41,611 bases of DNA, taken from positions 1 through 41,611 of the forward strand of contig JAFZZT010000045.1 of NCBI GenBank assembly GCA_017615595.1. The letters run 5' to 3'. This DNA is from Bacteroidales bacterium. Lineage in GTDB: Bacteria > Bacteroidota > Bacteroidia > Bacteroidales > WCHB1-69. The notes below the pieces were generated by a model. It searched no databases and had not been told where the DNA came from. It worked only from the letters and a program-made list of their open reading frames with translations. Positions 1-6,757 of the stretch are shown here, in pieces; positions within the stretch are counted from its first letter, which is position 1; each line of letters opens with the position of its first letter. The translations under genes were made by a program, and so were the position numbers.

Positions 1-1440
1 ATGGGTATAGATCTGCACGTCCACATAGAGGGAGTCGCAGGGCGCGAAGACAGTGTCGCCAGCCGTGGTGACGAGCGTGCGCCTGAGGTTGTCGCGTGTG
101 GTGGGGTACACCCACTCCTTGACCATCCGCTCGGTGGGCTGGGTGGTGAGAGGGGAAGTATATATGTAATTTCCGCAACCTCTATAATGGGTAACAATCC
201 CATAATGCGGTTCTGAAGTGGTGTGTAGGCTTGACTTGCAAATAAAAAAGAGGGGACCATTGGAGAAACTGAATCTTCTGGGATTCGATGATCGCAAAAA
301 AGAATAGGGTATGTTTATGTAATGCGTAGTATCACCGTAATATGGAATATTCTCACTTGTTGTCAATCCTGCGAAAGCAGGGGGAGAAGCATTACCATCC
401 GGAAGATAATTGTCAATATATTCATTGAAAGAATAGGCAGACACTATACCACTATTACCCATTCCACTATAAATCAACCCCATATCTATACCGTTTTGTA
501 AAGCTATCCCTTTGTCAAAACGGTTATTAAATAGTTTCTTGCATAAAAAATCAAAGCCTGTGAACAAGTGCCGGGAATGTGCCAATGGGATAACATGTAC
601 GGTGTAAGAATCGGCAATATGAGTCTCAAGAGAGCTATTTATGGCGAGAGGATAAAACTGGAGGAAAAGGTAGCTGATAATTTTCTTGCAGTTTGTCTTA
701 AAGGAAAAACTTGTAATAAACCGCAAATTTAAAATTACGGATTGTCCTTTATGGTTTAGAGATATGGTGTCGCAAATTATTGCTTGATTTAATTGGTTAA
801 GTCGATAAGAATATATAATGGTGCTGTCTTCCAAGGCTGTTATATTGCAATAACAATTGGATGGTGGTAAAAAATTTTGAAAATACCAAAACATGTCGTA
901 ATCCATATCCAAATGCTCTGACACGCTGAAGTGAAGAGGGTATAAAGGTGTTTTATAGGACATATTTGACAAAGAGGTTGCGATAGGTGAATATGGCAAT
1001 GGAGGATTTCCACACTGTTTTGGGCTGCTATTGCTGTGTGAACTGAGGAGGATGCTTGCTGACGACACGTAAACACAGACATTTTTTGAAGCATGCAAAA
1101 ACAATCCATTCTGATGATAATCCAACGACTGAGCTATGGAAGGGTTGTTTATAGGACTGCCAGGAAAGGAGGTCCCAACCACCGAAAACGGCACCGTTAT
1201 CCGGGTGACATTTCCTGCATTAACCGTAAACGCAATATGATAATTCAAGAAGGTATTTTCCAAGTAACCAGTGCAGGAGGTGTCACCGATAATAAACAAG
1301 GTGATGGAATCGCTAACACTTAAAGCTCTTGGGTACACGACCCAGAACTCCCTGCCGGAGGGAATATAGTCCTTTGAAAACATATTCAGAGGAGAGAGAA
1401 CTCCATATAGCATGAACAATATGATCAAAATCCGTTTCAT
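1..1440 (-). CDS. Surface protein with IgGFc-binding-like N-terminal domain, partial (3' end outside window)
   Basis: Starting from an ATG at 1440, the minus strand is open for all 480 codons to the window edge, so the C-terminus is missing. The protein begins with a signal peptide (MKRILIILFMLYGV). The segment that follows has GREFWVVYP near residue 29, a SITLFIIG strand, then VTRITVP. This pattern resembles the N-terminal IgGFc-binding domain of Bacteroidetes surface proteins, which usually end in a T9SS sorting domain. The start lies 12 nt after the stop of the 1453-3147 gene, so the two are probably co-transcribed. Base composition changes sharply near position 150: most of the gene is AT-rich, but the last ~50 visible codons are GC-rich. 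The open frame, signal peptide and position are clear. The family assignment rests on motif resemblance only. Confidence 0.75.
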   Translation of the reverse strand, partial: MKRILIILFMLYGVLSPLNMFSKDYIPSGREFWVVYPRALSVSDSITLFIIGDTSCTGYLENTFLNYHIAFTVNAGNVTRITVPFSVVGTSFPGSPINNPSIAQSLDYHQNGLFLHASKNVCVYVSSASILLSSHSNSSPKQCGNPPLPYSPIATSLSNMSYKTPLYPLHFSVSEHLDMDYDMFWYFQNFLPPSNCYCNITALEDSTIIYSYRLNQLNQAIICDTISLNHKGQSVILNLRFITSFSFKTNCKKIISYLFLQFYPLAINSSLETHIADSYTVHVIPLAHSRHLFTGFDFLCKKLFNNRFDKGIALQNGIDMGLIYSGMGNSGIVSAYSFNEYIDNYLPDGNASPPAFAGLTTSENIPYYGDTTHYINIPYSFLRSSNPRRFSFSNGPLFFICKSSLHTTSEPHYGIVTHYRGCGNYIYTSPLTTQPTERMVKEWVYPTTRDNLRRTLVTTAGDTVFAPCDSLYVDVQIYTH

Positions 1441-1452
1441 GCAAGGGAGGTA

Positions 1453-3147
1453 TTATGGAATTAGGACTTTGCAAACGGCTTGATTTCCAAAATCATCCAT
1501 CGCCATTAGCATATACATGCCTTTCAGCGTTGGAAAAGTATTCTGCACTTCATTAACGGTGCTGGTGCTCCAGATCATTCTTCCAGCCATATCATACAGA
1601 CAGACCGTCGTTTTCCCATTGAAACCGTTACAGATGAGCCCCCGATTATCCAAGACCGTCACTTCTGGTTTAGTCGGAGTGTCCATAGATTGAGTTCTTT
1701 TGGATTGGTTGGAGCGTTGGTTGGAACAAACATCAGGGTCCAGACAGACAATACCCGCAGAGATGTAGTCATTATAAAAACCTGTTGAAATATCTGTCAT
1801 TAAAATTGGATTGGGGGCGGTGGGCTGGGAATAATAAGGAAATATAACGGGATTAGTGTTATTGTCTGTGACAACCAAAGGGACATCGCAGGCGGAAGCT
1901 GTCACATCGCAGGTCTCGGTCAAAATACTGGTGGCAGCATTCACAACTCCTGATATCAAGACAGGTCCGCATGGATTGTGATAGTTGAAAGACAGACGGT
2001 TCATGTCCAGCATTGTGCCGTAAACATAGATATTTGGATTGGCCTCGCTCGGGCATGGAGTGTTCACCCCATACCCTCCATCCAATTGAATCACATTCAT
2101 GCCTGTCAGGGTGTAAGGATCCACCTGCGCCAACTGCTGTGGCATTGCACTTTCATCGCAGTACATCAGTTCGGTGAGCAGGTTCAACCTATTGTTGATG
2201 TCATCATATATCATGTCCAAAGCAAAAAGCTTGTGCGCCGGGTATTCAAAGGTGCTGCTTCTGACAACATTGTGGTAGTTGTTATAGTATTCTTTGACAA
2301 GGGTCAGCCAAACAACATCCCCCAGGTCCCTTCGCAGATCATGGTAAAGCAGGAGGTGTCCATCGTCAATTTGGACATGCAAGGTTTGGAATTCCGCACC
2401 ATCCAGTATGGTCTGGTTGTGGACGGAATATTGGGATGTTGCATTCAAGACATCGTTGGAGTTCAGCGATGCAGCCAAGAGGTCTGCCTGCAACATTTCC
2501 ACGAACGGTCCCGGGGAATATTGGGCTGAAGGTGCCGGGGCTGTCCCTGTGGCAATAAACTGCTGGTGCGTGTCATCCCAAGAGATGTCCTGATAGGGAT
2601 AGCCAAGACCTTGTGTGGCAATATAGTTAGCATTTTGACTTTGCGGTTCGGCCACAAAAAGCTTGCCATTGTCCATAACAAACACATAAACGGGGTCGTT
2701 GTAGGCATCATAACCTGAGCACCCTCTCACAAAGCGGCCGTTTATATTCGTATTTTCGAAATAATAGATGGAAGCCGAGGGGATATATTGGTCAATGACC
2801 ATATAAAAAGGAAATAAACTGCTATTGCCGTTGTTTCGATATCCATACAGGACAAAGTCTCCGTTCATATCTTCAAATCCTCCTTCAAGTGTAAGATCGG
2901 GGATAGATAATCCCTTGTTTATCCCAGTGGGCAGCATGGATATAGGATCAATTTCACTTACAGACAAAGCACCATTGATTATATCTTGTTGAAAGAAATA
3001 CACATACCCGTTACTATGCACAATAGAAACGGCACTGGTCGGGTTGGTGACATAGTTTTGGGATTGATAGTTCCAGTATTGGTTTTGGGCTTTCGGAACT
3101 GTCACAATTACGAGCAAAAAGAAGGCAAGAGCGTAGAATCTCTTCAT
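1453..3147 (-). CDS. Secreted protein of unknown function with probable T9SS C-terminal sorting domain
   Basis: About 564 residues. I start it at the ATG at 3147 (MKRFYALAFF), which opens a good signal peptide ending near PKAQ. An ATG ten codons further upstream overlaps the -7 promoter box at 3175-3182 and would lie before the transcript begins. The mature part is beta-rich, with scattered aromatic and Asn/Gly residues, and matches no enzyme family I recognise. A repeated-strand, propeller-like fold is possible but not shown. The last ~65 residues (VCLYDMAGRMIW, then LKGMYMLMAMDDFG and KVLIP) have the shape of a type A T9SS sorting domain, so the product is probably exported and surface-attached. 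It is the first gene of an apparent two-gene operon with the IgGFc-like gene downstream. Confidence 0.8.
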   Translation of the reverse strand: MKRFYALAFFLLVIVTVPKAQNQYWNYQSQNYVTNPTSAVSIVHSNGYVYFFQQDIINGALSVSEIDPISMLPTGINKGLSIPDLTLEGGFEDMNGDFVLYGYRNNGNSSLFPFYMVIDQYIPSASIYYFENTNINGRFVRGCSGYDAYNDPVYVFVMDNGKLFVAEPQSQNANYIATQGLGYPYQDISWDDTHQQFIATGTAPAPSAQYSPGPFVEMLQADLLAASLNSNDVLNATSQYSVHNQTILDGAEFQTLHVQIDDGHLLLYHDLRRDLGDVVWLTLVKEYYNNYHNVVRSSTFEYPAHKLFALDMIYDDINNRLNLLTELMYCDESAMPQQLAQVDPYTLTGMNVIQLDGGYGVNTPCPSEANPNIYVYGTMLDMNRLSFNYHNPCGPVLISGVVNAATSILTETCDVTASACDVPLVVTDNNTNPVIFPYYSQPTAPNPILMTDISTGFYNDYISAGIVCLDPDVCSNQRSNQSKRTQSMDTPTKPEVTVLDNRGLICNGFNGKTTVCLYDMAGRMIWSTSTVNEVQNTFPTLKGMYMLMAMDDFGNQAVCKVLIP

Positions 3148-3174
3148 AATCGCATTGTTTTTATAATTTCGGGG

Positions 3175-3182
3175 CAAAGATA
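3175..3182 (-). promoter_or_regulatory. Bacteroidetes -7 promoter element (TATCTTTG)
   Basis: TATCTTTG on the minus strand matches the TAnnTTTG consensus and lies 27 nt upstream of the ATG at 3147. It rules out the upstream ATG at 3177 as the start. I see no clear -33 TTTG partner. Confidence 0.7.
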
Positions 3183-3199
3183 CATTTTTTTATTTAGAT

Positions 3200-3239
3200 A
3201 TGAAGTTATGAAATCATGAAATTATGAGTTAAGAAGTTA
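3200..3239. repeat. Octamer tandem array (ATGAAATC-like, 5 units)
   Basis: Five head-to-tail 8-bp units: ATGAAGTT, ATGAAATC, ATGAAATT, ATGAGTTA, AGAAGTTA. It lies between the divergent promoters of the 3147 and 3357 genes. ATGAAATC recurs exactly in the array at 5826-5873, so the two arrays share a unit sequence. Confidence 0.75.
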
Positions 3240-3344
3240 AGGAAGCCCGAAGAGCGGAGTAGTGGAAGACTTGAGCAATTCAGGTTGAATTTTACAAACA
3301 ACTGTAAATATTTGCAATTATTTGCTATTTATTAGAATTATCTT

Positions 3345-3352
3345 TATTTTTG
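3345..3352 (+). promoter_or_regulatory. Bacteroidetes -7 promoter element (TATTTTTG)
   Basis: TATTTTTG fits TAnnTTTG and ends only 4 nt before the ATG at 3357. The transcript of the helix-hairpin-helix gene would therefore begin at or next to its start codon, making it leaderless or nearly so. Confidence 0.6.
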
Positions 3353-3356
3353 CGGC

Positions 3357-4046
3357 ATGAAAATGGACTTCAACTTCACGAAAGGCGAATGGGCGGGGGC
3401 GATGGCACTGGCAGCCCTGATATTGAGCAGCTATCTCATTTACTATCTCTATGATGGAAAGAAAAAGACGCCCTACGACTTCTCCGCTTTCGAGGCGGAG
3501 GTGGCGGCTTTTGAGGCGGAGCAGCAGCGCCTGGCGGACTCGGCAGATGCTGCGCGGGCACAGGGTCGGACTTACCCCTACCGCTCCTATGCGCACGGGG
3601 ACACCACACCCCGCAACAGGAAATACGAGAAGAAGCCCCTGTACGAGATCGTCCGCCTCGACCTCAACCGTTGCGACACCGATGCCATCAAGACCGTGCC
3701 GCAGTTCGGCAGCAAACGCGCCGCCAAGCTGGTGGAGTATCGCGACAAGCTGGGTGGATTCTACAGCTTCGAGCAACTGAAGGAGGTCTATGTGCTGCAG
3801 AGCATCGACACAGCCCTGCTGCACAAATACTTCTTCCTCCGCGCAGGAGACGTGCGCAAAATCAACATCAACACCGCCACCTACAAAGAGCTGATACAGC
3901 ACCCTTACTTCGACGCCTACCTCACCAAGACCATCCTCGCCTACCGCGAAAAACACGGAGCCATCCGGTCCTTGGCCGAACTGCAGGAGATCACCCACGC
4001 CTACCCCGAACTGATGGAACGGCTGAAACACTATGTGGTGTTTTGA
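3357..4046 (+). CDS. Membrane-anchored helix-hairpin-helix (ComEA-like) protein
   Basis: 229 residues. An N-terminal hydrophobic segment (about residues 12-31, AGAMALAALILSSYLIYY) should anchor it in the inner membrane. A charged Ala/Glu-rich stretch (about 40-70) may be helical. Two helix-hairpin-helix units follow: LDLNRCDTDAIKTVPQFGSKRA with LVEYRDKLGGF, and ININTATYKELIQHPYF with ILAYREKHGAI. The pattern 'LN..d...L..ip.ig...A..Iv.YR...G.f' is that of ComEA-type DNA-binding proteins, used in DNA uptake in other bacteria. A competence role here is inference, since no other com gene is in the window. The ATG at 3363 is an alternative start two codons in. It stands alone between its own promoter and the heptamer array at 4061. 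Confidence 0.85.
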   Translation: MKMDFNFTKGEWAGAMALAALILSSYLIYYLYDGKKKTPYDFSAFEAEVAAFEAEQQRLADSADAARAQGRTYPYRSYAHGDTTPRNRKYEKKPLYEIVRLDLNRCDTDAIKTVPQFGSKRAAKLVEYRDKLGGFYSFEQLKEVYVLQSIDTALLHKYFFLRAGDVRKININTATYKELIQHPYFDAYLTKTILAYREKHGAIRSLAELQEITHAYPELMERLKHYVVF

Positions 4047-4060
4047 AAAGAAACGTCGCA

Positions 4061-4094
4061 CAACTGACAACTGACAACTGATAACTGATAACTA
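4061..4094. repeat. Heptamer tandem array (CAACTGA/TAACTGA, nearly 5 units)
   Basis: Three CAACTGA units, one TAACTGA and a partial TAACTA run in perfect 7-nt phase. The array starts 14 nt after the stop codon of the helix-hairpin-helix gene and ends just before the promoter at 4103. Confidence 0.85.
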
Positions 4095-4102
4095 AAAAAA
4101 TG

Positions 4103-4110
4103 TATCTTTG
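4103..4110 (+). promoter_or_regulatory. Bacteroidetes -7 promoter element (TATCTTTG)
   Basis: A perfect TATCTTTG directly follows the heptamer array. It sets the start of the PHP gene, because an in-frame TTG at 4108 lies inside this box and cannot be used. Confidence 0.75.
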
Positions 4111-4134
4111 CCGCCCGATAAAACCGCAAAGATC

Positions 4135-4890
4135 GTGAACCTCTTCAAGGCAGACCTCCATACGCACACGCTCTTCTCCCCCTGCGGGGATCTGGAGATG
4201 ACACCCGACAATATCATCGATATTGCCAAACAGCGCGGTCTGGACGTCATCGCCATCACAGACCATAACGCCACACGACACTGCCGGCTGGCGGAGTACT
4301 ACTCCCACAACCGCGACATCTTCGTCATCTTCGGCGCAGAGGTCACCACCAAGGAGGAGGCCCACTGCTTAGGCTACTTCCCCGACTACGAGACACTCGA
4401 CGCCTTCCAAGCCTACCTGGACGAACATCTCCCCGACATTCCCAACGACCCCGACTTCTTCGGCGACCAGGTGCAGATTGACGAAGAGATGAACATCGTC
4501 TATGAGGAGCCCCGTCTGCTCACCTCCGCCATCAACCAGACCGTCAACCAGATAGCCGACAAGGTACACTCCTTGGGCGGTCTCTTCGTGCCCGCGCACA
4601 TCGACAAGCAGAAGAACAGCCTCATCGGGCAACTCGGCTTCATTCCCTTCGACCTGGACTACGATGCCGTGGAGCTCTCCGACAAAGGCAACAAAGAAGA
4701 GATTTTAAAAATTCACAAATATCTGAAAAACAAAACTTTCACCCGCAGCTCAGACGCGCACTTCCCCGACCGCATCGCCTACTCGCCCTGCTGGCTCCGC
4801 ATGGAGACCCGCAGCTTCGAAGAGTTCCGCATGGCCCTGCACCACGAAAACGGGAGGGAGGTGGTTTTGGAGTTAGGAGTTAACAGTTAG
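4135..4890 (+). CDS. PHP-domain metal-dependent phosphoesterase
   Basis: 251 residues from a GTG start at 4135, the first usable start after the promoter box. PHP metal-site motifs appear in order: DLHTHT (7-12), TDHN (42-45), GAEVTTKEEAH, VPAHID and SSDAHFPD. This is the compact PHP class related to TrpH/YciV-type phosphoesterases; the substrate cannot be read from sequence. It lies upstream of a DRTGG protein and a HATPase protein. In many fermentative anaerobes homologues of these three sit beside [FeFe]-hydrogenase/NuoEF-like genes, but none of those is present here. The last four codons before the stop, and the stop itself, lie inside a heptamer repeat array, so the tail residues GVNS are repeat-derived and probably dispensable. 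Confidence 0.88.
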   Translation: MNLFKADLHTHTLFSPCGDLEMTPDNIIDIAKQRGLDVIAITDHNATRHCRLAEYYSHNRDIFVIFGAEVTTKEEAHCLGYFPDYETLDAFQAYLDEHLPDIPNDPDFFGDQVQIDEEMNIVYEEPRLLTSAINQTVNQIADKVHSLGGLFVPAHIDKQKNSLIGQLGFIPFDLDYDAVELSDKGNKEEILKIHKYLKNKTFTRSSDAHFPDRIAYSPCWLRMETRSFEEFRMALHHENGREVVLELGVNS

Positions 4891-4903
4891 GAGTTAGAAG
4901 TTA
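4869..4903. repeat. Heptamer tandem array (GGAGTTA, 5 units) containing the PHP stop codon
   Basis: GGAGTTA, GGAGTTA, ACAGTTA, GGAGTTA and GAAGTTA in 7-nt phase. The PHP gene's stop (TAG, 4888-4890) spans the junction of the third and fourth units. Confidence 0.85.
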
Positions 4904-4920
4904 ACACTTTGTTTGCAACG

Positions 4921-4960
4921 AACAAATAAACGAATAAACAAATCAACAAATAAACAACAA
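4921..4960. repeat. Octamer tandem array (AACAAATA, 5 units) in the leader of the DRTGG gene
   Basis: AACAAATA, AACGAATA, AACAAATC, AACAAATA and AACAACAA in 8-nt phase, ending 5 nt before the ATG at 4966. It forms the whole ribosome-binding region, which is A-rich and has no Shine-Dalgarno sequence. Confidence 0.85.
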
Positions 4961-4965
4961 CAAAC

Positions 4966-5301
4966 ATGACCGTAAAAGACATTATCGAGAAAATGAACCT
5001 GAAGGTTTATTCTGGTGAGAACAATTTGGACACCGTCATCAAGGGCGGATATGTGTCCGACCTTTTGAGCGACGTGATGGGCTTTGCCCAGGAGGGCCAC
5101 GCGTGGGTCACCCTGCAGACGCACAAGAACGTCATCGCCATCGCCTCCCTGAAGGAGCTCGCCTGCGTCATCCTCGTCAAGGGCAACGAACCTGATGATG
5201 ACATGTTGGAGCAGGCCAAAGAGGAGGACATTCCTGTCTTGGGCACCACGGAGCAGACCTTTGAGGTGGCCGGACAACTGTACATGATGCTAAATGCGTA
5301 A
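4966..5301 (+). CDS. DRTGG-domain protein
   Basis: 111 residues, the size of a single stand-alone DRTGG domain as found near HPr-kinase-like and CBS proteins. It begins VKDIIEKMNLKV. The core has GGYVSDLLSDVMGFA and AWVTLQTHKNVIAIASLKELACVILV with alternating strands and helices. No kinase P-loop is present, so it is not an HPr kinase despite common database names. A partner-binding or ligand-sensing role is inferred from the domain type. It lies 3 nt upstream of the HATPase gene and 75 nt downstream of the PHP gene. No promoter box is visible, so transcription probably comes from 4103. Confidence 0.8.
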   Translation: MTVKDIIEKMNLKVYSGENNLDTVIKGGYVSDLLSDVMGFAQEGHAWVTLQTHKNVIAIASLKELACVILVKGNEPDDDMLEQAKEEDIPVLGTTEQTFEVAGQLYMMLNA

Positions 5302-5304
5302 GTC

Positions 5305-5829
5305 ATGAAAGACCTCTCCATGCACATAATGGACATCCTCCAGAACTCCACGCGCGCCAAGGCCACGGAGATCACCCTGGAGGTGTTGGAAGACCACGCC
5401 GCCGACACGCTGACGCTGATCTTCAAGGACAACGGCTGCGGCATGTCGCCAGAGATGGTCGAGAAGGTCATCAACCCCTTCTTCACCACCCGCAAGGTCG
5501 GCCTGGGACTGCCCCTGCTGAAGCAGAACACCGAGATGACCGGCGGCTCCCTCGACATCCAGTCGGAGGTGGGCGTGGGCACGGTGGTCACCGCCATCTT
5601 CGGACTCACCCACATCGACCGTCCGCCTATGGGCGACCTCGCCGGCACACTCGTGCTGACCATCTCCGCCTATCCGGACATCCGCTTCCTCTTCCACTAC
5701 AAACGCGATGAAGAGGTGGACTACCTCCTCGACACCAACGAGATCTACGAGGCCCTGGACGGCATGTCCATCAACTCCCCGGAGATCATCGAGTACCTCA
5801 AAGAGATGGTGCAGGAGAATATACAATGA
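5305..5829 (+). CDS. Histidine-kinase-like ATPase (HATPase_c) protein without a phosphoacceptor domain
   Basis: 174 residues. All GHKL ATP-binding boxes are present: N-box HIMDILQNSTRAKA (7-20), G1 DNGCGM (42-47), F-box NPFFTTR (57-63) and G2 GLGLP (66-70). There is no upstream dimerisation/His-phosphotransfer region, so this is not a complete sensor kinase. It resembles small anti-sigma-factor-like ATPases. The C-terminal ~65 residues (from about 110) match no domain I recognise. It follows the DRTGG gene by 3 nt, which suggests translational coupling and a shared function. Its stop codon falls in the first unit of the octamer array that begins at 5826. Confidence 0.85.
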   Translation: MKDLSMHIMDILQNSTRAKATEITLEVLEDHAADTLTLIFKDNGCGMSPEMVEKVINPFFTTRKVGLGLPLLKQNTEMTGGSLDIQSEVGVGTVVTAIFGLTHIDRPPMGDLAGTLVLTISAYPDIRFLFHYKRDEEVDYLLDTNEIYEALDGMSINSPEIIEYLKEMVQENIQ

Positions 5830-5873
5830 AACTATGAAATCATGAAACTATTAAGTTATTAAACTATTAAATT
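5826..5873. repeat. Octamer tandem array (ATGAAACT/ATTAAACT, 6 units) containing the HATPase stop codon
   Basis: Units: ATGAAACT, ATGAAATC, ATGAAACT, ATTAAGTT, ATTAAACT, ATTAAATT. The TGA stop (5827-5829) is part of unit 1, and the array runs straight into the -7 box of panC. Confidence 0.85.
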
Positions 5874-5880
5874 ATTTTTG
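5873..5880 (+). promoter_or_regulatory. Bacteroidetes -7 promoter element of panC (TATTTTTG)
   Basis: TATTTTTG lies 22 nt upstream of the panC ATG. Its first T is the last base of the octamer array, so the -33 region is made entirely of repeat units. Confidence 0.6.
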
Positions 5881-5902
5881 GCGACTTTTTAAATCGAAGA
5901 AT

Positions 5903-6739
5903 ATGGCAATGATAATCAATACGGTAGAAGGACTTACAAAAATCGCGCAAGGTGTGCGTGCGGATGGCAAGACCATCGGTCTGGTGCCCACCATGGGCGC
6001 ATTGCACGAGGGACATCTCTCCCTGATCCGTCGCGCGAGAGCGGAGAACGACGTTGTGTTCGTCTCCATCTTCGTCAACCCAGTGCAGTTCAACAACAAA
6101 GAAGACTTGGTGAAATACCCCCGCACGTTGGAGAACGATGTGGCGCTCATCGGCGACTATGCCGACTTCATCTTCGCCCCGACAGTGGAGGAGGTCTTCC
6201 CCACCCCACCCGAGGAGGAGTACGACTTCGGGCCGGTGGCCAACGTCATGGAGGGTGCGGCAAGACCCGGCCACTTCAACGGCGTGGGCGTCATCGTAGG
6301 CCGTCTCTTCCGCTGGGTGAACCCCCACAAGTCCTACTTCGGCGAGAAGGACTACCAGCAGATCGCCGTCATCCGTGAGTTGGTACGCATCGGCAACTAC
6401 GGCACGGAGATCATCCCCTGCCCCATCGTCCGCGAACCCAACGGGTTGGCCATGAGCTCCCGCAACCGTCGTCTCACCCCCGAAGAGTTCGAGACCGCCG
6501 CACAGATCCATCAGATCCTCCTCAAATCCACCGAGATTGAGGGAGACGTGCCCGAGGTGAAAGCCTTCGTGGAAGAGGCCATCGCCCAGGTGCCGGCCTT
6601 CACCCTCGACTACTTCGAGATGGCCGACGACACCACCCTGCAGACCGTCCATAGTTTCAGCGAGGCCAAGGGTGTGATGGGCTTCATCACCGTCTATATC
6701 GGCGCCGTGCGGCTCATCGACAACATCCGTTACCGCTAA
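5903..6739 (+). CDS. panC: Pantothenate synthetase (pantoate-beta-alanine ligase)
   Basis: 278 residues, normal for the family. It joins D-pantoate and beta-alanine with ATP to make pantothenate, in the cytoplasm. Signature elements: PTMGALHEGH (29-38, the HIGH-type nucleotide motif), FVNPVQFN (57-64), RPGHFNGV (121-128), FGEKDYQQ (146-153) and MSSRN (184-188). The ATG at 5903 follows the promoter by a short A-rich leader; the ATG at 5909 is the only nearby alternative. The beta-alanine donor gene, panD, is also in the window at 32527-32871 but in a different operon. panC is followed 18 nt later by the epimerase gene and probably shares its transcript. Confidence 0.97.
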   Translation: MAMIINTVEGLTKIAQGVRADGKTIGLVPTMGALHEGHLSLIRRARAENDVVFVSIFVNPVQFNNKEDLVKYPRTLENDVALIGDYADFIFAPTVEEVFPTPPEEEYDFGPVANVMEGAARPGHFNGVGVIVGRLFRWVNPHKSYFGEKDYQQIAVIRELVRIGNYGTEIIPCPIVREPNGLAMSSRNRRLTPEEFETAAQIHQILLKSTEIEGDVPEVKAFVEEAIAQVPAFTLDYFEMADDTTLQTVHSFSEAKGVMGFITVYIGAVRLIDNIRYR

Positions 6740-6757
6740 CCACATCCCACCTGCATC

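Noticed and set aside
1-216. Short plus-strand open frame at the left edge
   Set aside because: Antisense to the GC-rich end of the IgGFc-like gene, whose minus-strand frame is open for 480 codons with a signal peptide.
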